Origin: Robiginitomaculum sp. | GTDB taxonomy: Bacteria; Pseudomonadota; Alphaproteobacteria; Caulobacterales; Maricaulaceae | Direction: 5' to 3' | NCBI GenBank assembly: GCA_021776595.1 | Contig: JAJFFP010000037.1 | Coordinates: 31,109 to 95,108, forward strand | Length of the DNA: 64,000 nt | In this document: one piece after another, positions 27,097 through 35,764 of the stretch | Layout of the letters: each line of letters begins with the position of its first letter | Position numbering within the stretch: the first letter of the stretch is position 1 | The notes under the pieces: model-generated | What the model was told of the DNA's origin: nothing | Database searches by the model: none | What the model saw: only the letters and a program-made list of their open reading frames with translations | Translations under genes and position numbers: made by a program

Positions 27097-28848
27097 TCAC
27101 TCCCCCTGCCCCTCTATCCAGCGATCGATCTCGGCTTCCAGCATGGCCATGGTGATGGAACCATCGGACAGCACTTCATCGTGAAAAGCGCGCACATCGA
27201 ATTTATCCCCAAGCGCTTCCTCTGCTTTTGTGCGCAGGCGCACAATGGTCAGCTCGCCAATTTTATAACCCAGCGCCTGCCCCGGCCAGGAGATATAGCG
27301 GTCCGTCTCGGTTTCGATATTGTGCAATGCCAGCGCTGAATTCTCTTTCAGGCACGCCATGGCCTGCTCGCGGGTCCACCCCATAGCATGAATACCGGTA
27401 TCCATAACGAGGCGACAGGCGCGCCACATTTCATAGGTCAGGCGGCCGAAATTCTCATAGGGCGTGGTATACATGCCCATTTCCAGCCCCAGTTTTTCCG
27501 CATAAAGCCCCCAACCCTCGCCAAAAGCGGTCAGATACAGGTTTTTACGAAATTCCGGCACATTTTCCAATTCTTGCGCCAGCGCAAACTGGTGATGGTG
27601 GCCCGGTACCGCCTCGTGCAGGGTCAAGGCTGGCAGCTCGTATAATGGACGCTGATCGAGCGCATAGGTGTTGACCATATACCCGCCAGCGCGGTGGTTG
27701 CGCACATCCCCTGGCCAATAGCGCGCCGTGGTATAATGCGGCGCAATCGCATCCGGCACCGGACGCACGCCATAGGGCAGGCGCGGTAATTTACCAAACA
27801 TGGAAGGCATCGCATCGTCGGCTTTTTTGGCGATCCAGGCCGCATGACGCAACAAAGCCTCTGGCGTTTTTACGTAAAACTGCGGGTCAGTGCGCAAAAA
27901 ATTCAGAAATTCGGCAAAGGTGCCCTCAAAACCGGTCTCCATAATGACCTGTTCCATTTCTTTGCGTATCCGGGCGACTTCGCTCTTGCCAAGCTCGTGA
28001 ACCTCATCCGGCGTCATGTTTGTGGTGGTGAATATACGCACCAGTTTGGCGTAATATGCCTTGCCGCCCGGCACATCGGAAATGGCGATGCTGGTGCGGG
28101 TTTGGGGACGGTATTCTTCTTCCATAAAGCCAAGCAGGCTTTCATAGGCCGGGCGCACTTTGTTTTTTACCGCATTTGCAAGTTCGGCATTTAAGGCTGC
28201 CCGCTCGTCTTTGCCCATGGATTTTGGCAAAAAGGCAAGCGGCGCCGCAAAATCAGTGTAAAAATTCTCATTATCCAGTGTGCCCTTGATAGTGGCAATC
28301 ACGGCATCAACCACCAGTGCCGGCTGGGTAATGCCGCTTTGCAGACCGGCGCGCATATTATCCTTGTGTTGATCCAGATAGGAAGGCAGCGCCGCCAGCC
28401 GCGCGATCCAGGCTTTGGCCTCTCCTGCATTGGTGGTCCGGGTGGAACGCGCCAGTGACGTTGCTTCGGTGTGAAAGCCCGAATCATTGGTAAAGGGCAG
28501 CGCCGCTTCGTTAAAGCTGGCGCGCGAAAGGCGTTCATCCAGCACAAAATCCAAAAGCCCGGCAGTGACTTTTTGGCCCTGTTCAAGGTCGCTTTGGTCA
28601 ATAGCTTCAAGACGTTTGGCAAAACGGGCATTAATGGCGGCGCGGCGCGCCCTGGCACTGGCGCTAATGTCCGGCCATTGCGCCAAGGCCGCTAAATCCC
28701 CCTCCCGGCCTGCCATCACCGGGTTTTCACGCATATCAAAAGCACGCACATCTCGGATAAGGGATTTTAACGCAGCTTCCTGCGCCAAAACCGGACCTGC
28801 CATCAATAAAAACCCGACTACCAGTGTTTGTAATATACGTATCATCAT
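27097..28848 (-). CDS. DUF885 secreted metallopeptidase-like protein
   Basis: 583 residues from ATG 28848, chosen because AAGGG lies seven bases upstream; ATGs at 28854 and 28902 are in frame. A signal peptide (about 1-22, cut after VLA) precedes an all-helical DUF885 domain. The active-site motif TLHEAVPGHHHQFA (HEXXXGHH, about residue 420) is the zinc-peptidase-like signature of the family, related to M32 carboxypeptidases, and EGWGLYAEKLG follows. Probably a periplasmic peptidase; substrate unknown. Its start is 60 bp from the divergent serine hydrolase. Confidence 0.9.
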   Translation of the reverse strand: MMIRILQTLVVGFLLMAGPVLAQEAALKSLIRDVRAFDMRENPVMAGREGDLAALAQWPDISASARARRAAINARFAKRLEAIDQSDLEQGQKVTAGLLDFVLDERLSRASFNEAALPFTNDSGFHTEATSLARSTRTTNAGEAKAWIARLAALPSYLDQHKDNMRAGLQSGITQPALVVDAVIATIKGTLDNENFYTDFAAPLAFLPKSMGKDERAALNAELANAVKNKVRPAYESLLGFMEEEYRPQTRTSIAISDVPGGKAYYAKLVRIFTTTNMTPDEVHELGKSEVARIRKEMEQVIMETGFEGTFAEFLNFLRTDPQFYVKTPEALLRHAAWIAKKADDAMPSMFGKLPRLPYGVRPVPDAIAPHYTTARYWPGDVRNHRAGGYMVNTYALDQRPLYELPALTLHEAVPGHHHQFALAQELENVPEFRKNLYLTAFGEGWGLYAEKLGLEMGMYTTPYENFGRLTYEMWRACRLVMDTGIHAMGWTREQAMACLKENSALALHNIETETDRYISWPGQALGYKIGELTIVRLRTKAEEALGDKFDVRAFHDEVLSDGSITMAMLEAEIDRWIEGQGE

Positions 28849-28908
28849 GGCCATCCCTTTTGCATCTGCACGCTTGCCTATCGCTTCTTTTATCGGCATC
28901 AAGACCCG

Positions 28909-30042
28909 ATGAACAGTCTGCCCTTGTCAGGTATCTGCGCGCAAGGCTTTGAGCCGGTCCGTAATGCCTTTACCGAAATTTTCACTACTGGCGCAGAGCG
29001 CGGTGCCAGCCTTGCTATTCTGGTTGATGGCGAGGTCATGGTTGATCTGGTTGGCGGCTTTGCTGACCGGGCAGAAAATGAGCCCATGACCGCGGCCAGC
29101 CTGATCCCGGTTTTTTCCTGCTCCAAGGCAATCTCATCGCTCGTCATTGCCAAAACAGTAAGCGAAGGCGCGCTTAACTACGAACAGAGCGTGGCTAGCC
29201 TCTGGCCGGAATTTGCCGCCAACAGCAAAGACAAGGTTACCGTTGGCGAGGCGCTTTCCCATCAGGCGGGACTGTGCGCCATTCCCGATAACTGGGCGCC
29301 AGAGGACTGGTTTGACTGGGACAAAACCTGCGCCCGCCTGGCCGCCATGGCCCCGCTCTGGCCCTTGGGCGAAGGCTCTGGCTACCACCCGGTCACTTGG
29401 GGTTATATCGCTGGCGAGATCATCATCCGCGCCACCGGGCGCACCATCGGCACCATTTTACGCGAAGATTTGTGCGCCCCGAACGACATTGATTTTTGGA
29501 TCGGCCTGCCCGATGCGGAGCATGACCGCGTGGCCCAGACCAGCAAACCCGGCCGTATGCCCAATTTTGGCACCCTGAACGAATTTCAAAAACTGGCTTT
29601 TCTAAAACCCTGGTCCTCCCCCGGCAGACGCGGTGGCGCGGCCTGGCGGCGCATGGAAATTCCTTCCGCCAATGGTCACGGCACCGCCCGTTCCATGGCT
29701 GAACTGATTAGCCTTTATGCCAATAATGGCCGATTGGCACAGATGCAGATCATCGATCCTGGCACCCTGAAAAGCGCAACACAGTCACGCATTTGCGGGC
29801 CAGATCGGGTGCTGCCCAATGATTTATGTTTTGGCGCTGGCCTGATTTGTAATGCACCTGGTCGTCTGGTTTATGGTCCTGGCCTGCGCACGGTAGGCCA
29901 TACCGGTTTTGGCGGCTCGTGCCTGTTTGCCGACCCGGATCAACGGGTCAGCTTTGGTTTTGCCACAGCCAAACAGGATGCAGAACTGGTGCGCGATGAC
30001 CGGGCCAAACGCCTGATTGCTGCGCTATATGAGTGCCTTTAA
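28909..30042 (+). CDS. Class C beta-lactamase-family serine hydrolase (EstB-like)
   Basis: 377 residues, no signal peptide. The nucleophile motif SXXK appears as FSCSKAIS (Ser at about residue 70), the second motif is YHP in GSGYHPVTWGYIAGEII (where EstB-like esterases have YXN or YSX), and the third is GHTGFGG near residue 335. Such cytoplasmic members are mostly esterases or peptidases, not antibiotic-resistance enzymes. It is convergent with prmA, overlapping its stop by four bases. Confidence 0.9.
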   Translation: MNSLPLSGICAQGFEPVRNAFTEIFTTGAERGASLAILVDGEVMVDLVGGFADRAENEPMTAASLIPVFSCSKAISSLVIAKTVSEGALNYEQSVASLWPEFAANSKDKVTVGEALSHQAGLCAIPDNWAPEDWFDWDKTCARLAAMAPLWPLGEGSGYHPVTWGYIAGEIIIRATGRTIGTILREDLCAPNDIDFWIGLPDAEHDRVAQTSKPGRMPNFGTLNEFQKLAFLKPWSSPGRRGGAAWRRMEIPSANGHGTARSMAELISLYANNGRLAQMQIIDPGTLKSATQSRICGPDRVLPNDLCFGAGLICNAPGRLVYGPGLRTVGHTGFGGSCLFADPDQRVSFGFATAKQDAELVRDDRAKRLIAALYECL

Positions 30043-30917
30043 CCGGCTCTGTTCATTACCAGCACCCGCCATTCACCCAGTGCATATTCTTTAATAAATA
30101 TAGCGCCTTGCGCCGCATACGCAGCCTGCACCCGTGCCGCCTGATGGTCCAGTATGCCAGAGAGAATCACCACTCCGCCGGGTGATGTAGCGCCAACAAC
30201 ATCTGTGGCCAGTTCAATAAGCGGATTAGCCAGAATATTGGCAAAAATCAAATCGAATTGCATGTTTTTCAATACGTTATGATGAAAACCATCGGCCACA
30301 GCCAGTTCGATCTGCTCTGCTACCGCATTGGTATTCGCATTTTCACGGGCCACTTTTATAGCAATCGGGTCTATGTCGGTGGCCAGAATTGCCGCTCCCG
30401 GCAACACTTTGGCCGCAGCAATGGCCAGCGTCCCCGCCCCGGTGCCAAGATCAAGAACGCTTTGCGGAGCGTCCAACCCAAGGCGGTCTTCAAACGCCAG
30501 CAGACAGCCTTTGGTGGTGCCGTGATGACCAGTGCCAAAGGCTTCGCCTGCCTCGATCAGGATAGAGACAAGCATAGCATCATTTGGTGTTTCATGATGC
30601 GCCCCGTGCACATAAAATCGCCCGGCCTGCACCACCGGTAAACCTTCCAGCGATCTGGCAATCCAGTTTTCATCAGCCAATGCTCCGCCCGCCATGGTGA
30701 AACCCGGATCAGGCTTGCAAGATTTCATAAAATGATACGCCATGACTTCATCTGCAAACAATAATTGCAAACGACCCTTCGGTAAATTTTCCTCGAACAC
30801 CGAAAGCGCCAGCCAGCACGGATCATCCGCCGCATCCAGAACCGCCGCCCAGGTTTTTAGCGCCTCAAACGGGCCAGTATAACTGACCTGCCAGAACGGT
30901 GCTTGCCGCCCGCTCAT
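30039..30917 (-). CDS. prmA: Ribosomal protein L11 methyltransferase
   Basis: 292 residues from ATG 30917, which overlaps the upstream merR stop as ATGA. The Rossmann methyltransferase domain has SVLDLGTGAGTLAIAA for S-adenosylmethionine and FDLIFANILANPLIEL for the substrate side chain; EAFGTGHHGTTKGCL is the PrmA hallmark. The N-terminal L11-recognition domain (about 1-90) is weaker in sequence. It trimethylates L11 at the ribosomal factor-binding site. Confidence 0.95.
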   Translation of the reverse strand: MSGRQAPFWQVSYTGPFEALKTWAAVLDAADDPCWLALSVFEENLPKGRLQLLFADEVMAYHFMKSCKPDPGFTMAGGALADENWIARSLEGLPVVQAGRFYVHGAHHETPNDAMLVSILIEAGEAFGTGHHGTTKGCLLAFEDRLGLDAPQSVLDLGTGAGTLAIAAAKVLPGAAILATDIDPIAIKVARENANTNAVAEQIELAVADGFHHNVLKNMQFDLIFANILANPLIELATDVVGATSPGGVVILSGILDHQAARVQAAYAAQGAIFIKEYALGEWRVLVMNRAG

Positions 30918-31345
30918 TGCACGGTGCCGTGCGCAGAGCTGGTGCATAAGTCATGATTGGCCAGGGTTTCAATCACCCGGCAATGGGCCGTAATGGTGCC
31001 GTCACAACACTCCACCATACGCGTTAGCTCTCTTTTCAGACTGTTCAGCGCCGCGATTTTGGTCTTTACCGCTTCCAGATGCGCCCGCGCAATCGAATCG
31101 GCGGCCGTGCAATCGGCCAGCGGGTGATCGCTGAGGTCCAGCAAGGTGCGTATCTGCTCCAGCGAAAACCCAAGCGCCCGCGCATGACGTATAAAGGAAA
31201 GGCGTTTCACGGCTTCCTCATCATAGCGCCTTTGCCCGCCTGTGGTGCGATCAGCAACAGGCATCAGGCCCAATTGCTCATAATATCGTATGGTCTGCAC
31301 TTTGGCCCCGGCCCGCTTGGCCAAAGTGCCAATAGATATATTCAT
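30914..31345 (-). CDS. MerR-family metal-responsive regulator (ZntR/CadR type)
   Basis: 143 residues from ATG 31345; the frame continues 378 bp upstream into the divergent transporter, but that extension is antisense sequence. The N-terminal winged helix has IGTLAKRAGAKVQTIRYYEQLGLM and GQRRYDEEAVKRLSFI. A dimerisation helix leads to metal-binding Cys79, Cys113/114 and Cys122, in the spacing of zinc/cadmium/lead sensors. The exporter diverges from it, with a MerR operator between. It is translationally coupled to prmA, an unusual companion. Confidence 0.93.
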   Translation of the reverse strand: MNISIGTLAKRAGAKVQTIRYYEQLGLMPVADRTTGGQRRYDEEAVKRLSFIRHARALGFSLEQIRTLLDLSDHPLADCTAADSIARAHLEAVKTKIAALNSLKRELTRMVECCDGTITAHCRVIETLANHDLCTSSAHGTVQ

Positions 31346-31356
31346 GATTTTTTCCC

Positions 31357-31387
31357 TTGAACCTACAGCCACTGTAGAGATTAAGGT
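31357..31387 (+). promoter_or_regulatory. MerR-type promoter-operator of the exporter gene
   Basis: The -35 TTGAAC (31357-31362) and a -10-like TAAGGT (31382-31387) are separated by 19 bp, longer than the optimal 17. The spacer holds the perfect dyad CTACAG-CCA-CTGTAG (31363-31377). This is how MerR regulators work: the dimer untwists the stretched spacer on metal binding. The exporter ATG lies 13 bp after the -10 region. Confidence 0.8.
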
Positions 31388-31399
31388 AGGCAAATCAAT

Positions 31400-32038
31400 A
31401 TGACCAAGGATAATATCATGAGCGGTTCCTGCGGCGACAATTGCGATACTTTTGATGGTGCCAGCGCCAGGTATAAGCGTGCCCTTTGGGCCGTCATCGC
31501 CATTAACGGCATCATGTTTGTGGTCGAGATGAGCGCCGGTTTTGCTTCCCAGTCCACGGCGTTGCGCGCCGATGCGCTTGATTTTCTGGGTGATACGCTC
31601 ACCTATATGCTTTCTCTTCTCGTGATTGGCATGAGCCTTCACATCCGCGCCAAAGCCTCCCTTATCAAAGGCATCAGTCTTCTGGCCATGGGCCTGTTTG
31701 TGGCCAGCACCGCCATCTGGCAAATATTTTCCCCCGGATTACCCGAAGCACCGATGATGGGCGGCATTGGATTTTTGGCGCTGATGGCAAACCTGCTTAG
31801 CGTATTTATCCTGCTGCGCTTCAAAGATGGTGATTCCAATGTGCGCTCGGTCTGGCTGTGCTCACGCAATGATGCCATAGGCAATATCGCAGTTATGGGC
31901 GCAGCCCTGATGGTTGCCCTCACTCAAAGCCATTGGCCTGACTTGATTGTTGCCCTGGCCATGAGCGGCCTGTTTCTTAGCTCCGCCTGGCAGATCATCA
32001 GCCACGCCAGAGCCGAGTTGAAGCCTCAAATTGCATGA
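31400..32038 (+). CDS. CDF-like cation transporter, short form
   Basis: 212 residues; AGGTAGG precedes ATG 31400 (a second ATG at 31418 starts MSGSCGDNC). Five or six membrane helices fill residues 25-205. In helix 2 the metal-site Asp residues appear as RADALDFLGD, where classical CDF exporters have HXXXD, and in helix 5 as SRNDAIGN. The cytoplasmic C-terminal metal-sensing domain of CDF proteins is absent. The N-terminus has a small Cys pair (GSCGDNCD). Divergence from a Zn/Cd/Pb-type MerR supports heavy-metal export. Confidence 0.85.
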   Translation: MTKDNIMSGSCGDNCDTFDGASARYKRALWAVIAINGIMFVVEMSAGFASQSTALRADALDFLGDTLTYMLSLLVIGMSLHIRAKASLIKGISLLAMGLFVASTAIWQIFSPGLPEAPMMGGIGFLALMANLLSVFILLRFKDGDSNVRSVWLCSRNDAIGNIAVMGAALMVALTQSHWPDLIVALAMSGLFLSSAWQIISHARAELKPQIA

Positions 32039-32093
32039 TTATATCAGGCTCCGGCCAACCGGGCAGAACCTAGGTTTATCCCCGGTTTCATGA

Positions 32094-32193
32094 GGGGTAT
32101 TATGGGTCAACAAGGCTCATTTATAGGACGATAAAAGGATGATAAGGGACAATTTAGGGACATTTGAGGGACAGCGTGAGGGGTAATAAGGGG
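32094..32193 (-). terminator. Candidate Rho utilisation site behind the Tad operon
   Basis: The 282-bp gap between the convergent exporter and tadC holds no gene. Read on the minus strand (the Tad operon transcript's 3' end), 32193-32094 contains ten C-runs (complements of G-runs at 32094, 32104, 32114, 32126, 32137, 32146, 32157, 32168, 32180 and 32190) spaced 9-12 bases apart. By my count that strand has 36 C and only 9 G in 100 bases. A long C-rich, G-poor, unstructured stretch with YC dimers about 11-12 nt apart is what Rho binds. No intrinsic terminator is visible nearby. Confidence 0.5.
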
Positions 32194-32320
32194 CACCTGT
32201 TATCCCTCAAGGGTTAATCCAAAGAATTTTTTATAAATAAGTTTAATGCACCATAGACTTATCCCCGCCCACCAAAACGCGCGTATAATCTCGCAATTTG
32301 GGTTGAGTATTTACCTGTTA

Positions 32321-33292
32321 TTATTTTCCCATATCCTGAAAACGGATAATCGCCGGGCCGAGGATCACCACAAACAGAACCGGCAGAAAAAATACAATCA
32401 TGGGAACGGTCAGTTTGGCGGGCAAGGCAGCGGCTTTCTTTTCCGCCTGGGCCATCCGCATATCGCGGTTTTCCTTGGCCATAACCCGCAAAGAAGTGCC
32501 AAGGGGCGTGCCATAACGCTCAGCCTGGATAAGTGAGGTGGCCACCGCTTTTACGCCTGGGTGGTTGGTGCGCCGGGCAAGGTTTTCATAGGCCTGTCGT
32601 CGTTCGCCAAGATAACTCAGTTCGGCCGTGGTCAGTGACATTTCCTCTGCCAGCTCAATCGAATTGGTGCCCACTTCGGCTGCAACTTTTTGAAAAGCAG
32701 CCTCGATCGACATGCCAGCTTCCACACAGATCAGCAACAGATCAAGCGCGTCCGGAAATGCCCGCATAATGGACTCGCGCCGTTTGGAAGCCAGATTGGT
32801 CAGGTAAATTACGGGGGCATAATAACCAATCACCGCCAATACCAGGGCCATGGCCAGACGCGTCATTGGTGGCTTGCCCATATCATTAAGGAAGAAAAGA
32901 TACGCCAAACCGCCTGAAAACAGTAAAATAGGCATGACCATGCGCAGAAAATAAAAGGTCATGACCGGGCCTTGGCCACGAAGGCCCGCCTGCATCAGCT
33001 TGGTTTGCAGGCCTGCATCTTCCAGCAGTTTTTGCAAATTAAGCCGTGCGACCACATCAGTCATGAAGCCCTTGGATTCGCCGCGAATATTGGCCTGTTT
33101 CTTGGCCATGGCGGCACGGCTTTGTTTACGCAATTGCTCACGGCGATTGGAAACTGATTTGAGCCGTCCGGCAAATTTGTTACCCTGAAACAATGGCCCC
33201 ATCAGTGTGATAACCGTTGCAAACACAGCGATAGCAGCCAGCATGGAGATCAAAAATGCCGGGTTGGTAAGGGTGTCAATCCATTGGTTCAT
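32321..33292 (-). CDS. tadC: Tad pilus inner-membrane protein TadC
   Basis: 323 residues, type II secretion F (GspF) domain. Membrane helices lie at about residues 12-32, 105-125, 140-165 and near the C-terminus (300-320), around the cytoplasmic F domain (FPDALDLLLICVEAGMSIEAAFQKVA; LSYLGERRQAYENLARRT). With TadB it forms the platform that the CpaF ATPase works on. It is the last gene of the operon, 12 bp after tadB. tadD and the tadE/F/G minor pilins are not in the window. Confidence 0.95.
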   Translation of the reverse strand: MNQWIDTLTNPAFLISMLAAIAVFATVITLMGPLFQGNKFAGRLKSVSNRREQLRKQSRAAMAKKQANIRGESKGFMTDVVARLNLQKLLEDAGLQTKLMQAGLRGQGPVMTFYFLRMVMPILLFSGGLAYLFFLNDMGKPPMTRLAMALVLAVIGYYAPVIYLTNLASKRRESIMRAFPDALDLLLICVEAGMSIEAAFQKVAAEVGTNSIELAEEMSLTTAELSYLGERRQAYENLARRTNHPGVKAVATSLIQAERYGTPLGTSLRVMAKENRDMRMAQAEKKAAALPAKLTVPMIVFFLPVLFVVILGPAIIRFQDMGK

Positions 33293-33304
33293 CAGACTAT
33301 CCCC

Positions 33305-34297
33305 TTAAAAATCAAACGCGATCATGCGGCTCATGACAAAAATGCCAAGGCCCATCCAGATGCCGGCACCGGCCAACATCAGACGACCCAAATCCTCGGT
33401 GAACATCAGGCCCATATATGCCGGGGTGGTCAGGTAGACGATGGTCATGACCAGTGGCGGCAGTGAGCCGATAATACCGGATGAGGCTTTGGCTTCCGAA
33501 GAAAGCGCACCGATTTTCTCACGCATCATTTTTCGGGCGCGTAAAACGGTGGAAAGATTGCTCAGCGCCTCAGCAAGATTGCCACCGGTTTTTTGCTGGA
33601 TAGTGAGAACAATGGCAAAAAAGTTCAGCTCCGAGAGCGGCATGCGTTCATACATTTTCTCTAAACCACGCCCTAAGTCTACGCCAACCGCCATGCCTTC
33701 AATGAGGAGTTTAAATTCCGGCCCAACCGGGGCCGGGGCTTCGCGGGCAATGATTCTAAGACATTCATTCAACGGCAGACCCGATTTTACACCGCGCACA
33801 ATAACATCGATGGAGTTGGCAAATTCCTGGCTGAATTTTTTCATTCTGCGCTTGCGCACAAAGCCCAAAAACCAGCGCGGCAAGCCAAAGCCCGCACCAA
33901 AGGCAAAGGCCATGGAGATTAAAAGAGACTGGCCAGAAAGAAACAGTCCGGCCAACACAATCAGACCTATGGCCAGGGTAGTAATATTAAAGGCGGTGGG
34001 CGAAAATGAAAAACCCGCCTGCCTGATACGGGATTTAAGGGTCAGGGTGCGCTTGCGGTGTGCCTTTTGGTGCTGGTCCAGATCTTTCAGGGTTTCCTGG
34101 ATTTGTTTGCGCCGGTTGCTGGCCTGATCCAGCGCCGAGATTTTACGTTTACCGCGCTTCATACGGTCTCTGGCATTTAATGAGCGCAAACGTATGGAAT
34201 TGGACTTTCCGGCATCGCCACCGGCAACCACCCAGCCAAGGCCGGCTACGCTGATAAAAGCGAGGGCAGCGATAAGGAAAACGGCATTATTGCCCAT
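33305..34297 (-). CDS. tadB: Tad pilus inner-membrane protein TadB
   Basis: 330 residues, GspF domain at about residues 165-290 (EFANSIDVIVRGVKSGLPLNECLRII, TGGNLAEALSNLSTVLRARKMMREKI) with flanking membrane helices and a basic cytoplasmic loop at about 40-85. It is the partner of TadC in the platform. The ATG directly follows the cpaF stop. Confidence 0.95.
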   Translation of the reverse strand: MGNNAVFLIAALAFISVAGLGWVVAGGDAGKSNSIRLRSLNARDRMKRGKRKISALDQASNRRKQIQETLKDLDQHQKAHRKRTLTLKSRIRQAGFSFSPTAFNITTLAIGLIVLAGLFLSGQSLLISMAFAFGAGFGLPRWFLGFVRKRRMKKFSQEFANSIDVIVRGVKSGLPLNECLRIIAREAPAPVGPEFKLLIEGMAVGVDLGRGLEKMYERMPLSELNFFAIVLTIQQKTGGNLAEALSNLSTVLRARKMMREKIGALSSEAKASSGIIGSLPPLVMTIVYLTTPAYMGLMFTEDLGRLMLAGAGIWMGLGIFVMSRMIAFDF

Positions 34298-35758
34298 TTA
34301 ACCCTCCGCCTCATCAAGGGCTTCGGCCAGTTCTTTTTCCAGCCCGTAATATCTGGCGCGATCCCAAAACGCCGGCCGGGCAATACCGGTCGAGCGGTGT
34401 TCACCGGCAATATTGCCGTCCTCATCCTCGCCATCAATTTCGTAAAGCACAATATCCTGCGTGACGATGACCTCGCCCTCCATACCCAAAACCTCGGAAA
34501 TATGGGTGATGCGGCGTGAGCCATCGCGCAGACGTGCCGCCTGAATAACCACATCGATGGAACCGGCAATCATTTCGCGAATGGTGCGCGAAGGCAGGCT
34601 GAACCCGCCCATGGTAATCATGCTTTCCAGACGTGAAAGAGCCTCACGGGGACTATTGGCGTGCAAAGTTCCCATGGAACCATCATGCCCTGTATTCATA
34701 GCCTGCAACAAATCAAACGCTTCAGGACCACGCACCTCGCCAACAATAATGCGTTCAGGGCGCATACGCAGGCAGTTCTTGACCAGATCGGTCATGGTGA
34801 TCATGCCGGAGCCTTCAAGGTTGGGCGGGCGGGTTTCCAGCCGCACCACATGGGGCTGTTGCAATTGCAATTCTGCAGCATCTTCACAGGTGATGATCCG
34901 CTCGGCCGGGTCAATATAAGCGGTCATACAGTTCAGCAAAGTGGTTTTGCCAGAACCGGTGCCGCCAGAGATTAACACATTACAGCGACTGGCACCGATC
35001 ACCCCCAATACCCGCGCAGCAGCCGGGGAGATAGAGCCAAACTTGACCAGATCCTGCATGGTCAGCTTGTCGCGTTTGAATTTGCGAATGGTAAGAGTCG
35101 GGCCGTCCAGCGCCAAGGGCGGGGCGATAACATTCACCCGCGAGCCATCGGCAAGCCGGGCATCACAAATTGGGCTGGATTCGTCCACCCGGCGACCCAC
35201 CTGACTAACGATTCGCTGGCAGATATTCATCAACTGGCCATTATCGCGAAACCGAACATTGGTTTTCTCGACCTTGCCGGCCACTTCAATAAAAACACTG
35301 CCTGAGCCGTTGACCATAATGTCGGCAATGTCATCGCGAGCCAAAAGCGGCTCCAGCGGACCATAACCCAACACATCATGGCAAATGTCCTGCAGCAGGC
35401 TTTCCTGCTCGGCCACCGACATGACCACGTTTTTGATAGAAATAATTTCAGAGACAATATCGCGGATTTCTTCGGCGGCGCTGGTCTGATCCAATTGCGC
35501 CAATTGCCCCAGATCAATAGTATCGATCAAGGCATTAAAAATCATCGTCTTAATGGCATAATATTCTTCGGAACGCGCGGTGCTTTCTGGTTTTGATGCA
35601 CGTTTTTTTGGTTCTGTTGTTTTTGCTTTCGTTATTTTTTCAGGCGACTTTGAAGACGCTATGGAGGCCGCAGGCGCATTCTTTCCTTCTGATACAGGAT
35701 CATCAGCTGGTTTATCTTGTTGTTTGGATAGGCTGGTGCCGGCACGTTTGCCAAACAT
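34298..35758 (-). CDS. cpaF: Tad pilus assembly ATPase CpaF (TadA)
   Basis: 486 residues. An N-terminal charged linker (1-60) is followed by a domain ending in [18 protein letters not shown] and the hexameric secretion ATPase core: Walker [10 protein letters not shown] (Lys about 271), the Asp box [21 protein letters not shown], Walker [20 protein letters not shown] and the His box [15 protein letters not shown]. In Caulobacter this ATPase drives both extension and retraction of the pilus. Confidence 0.97.
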   Translation of the reverse strand: MFGKRAGTSLSKQQDKPADDPVSEGKNAPAASIASSKSPEKITKAKTTEPKKRASKPESTARSEEYYAIKTMIFNALIDTIDLGQLAQLDQTSAAEEIRDIVSEIISIKNVVMSVAEQESLLQDICHDVLGYGPLEPLLARDDIADIMVNGSGSVFIEVAGKVEKTNVRFRDNGQLMNICQRIVSQVGRRVDESSPICDARLADGSRVNVIAPPLALDGPTLTIRKFKRDKLTMQDLVKFGSISPAAARVLGVIGASRCNVLISGGTGSGKTTLLNCMTAYIDPAERIITCEDAAELQLQQPHVVRLETRPPNLEGSGMITMTDLVKNCLRMRPERIIVGEVRGPEAFDLLQAMNTGHDGSMGTLHANSPREALSRLESMITMGGFSLPSRTIREMIAGSIDVVIQAARLRDGSRRITHISEVLGMEGEVIVTQDIVLYEIDGEDEDGNIAGEHRSTGIARPAFWDRARYYGLEKELAEALDEAEG

Positions 35759-35764
35759 AATCGA

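Noticed and set aside
31346..31723. Long N-terminal extension of the MerR-family protein
   Set aside because: The extension is antisense to the exporter gene and covers the MerR operator; the family starts at MNISIGTLAK.
33441..34127. 228-codon open frame antisense to tadB
   Set aside because: It lies wholly inside a certain gene, is Arg/Ser-rich and has no recognisable domain.
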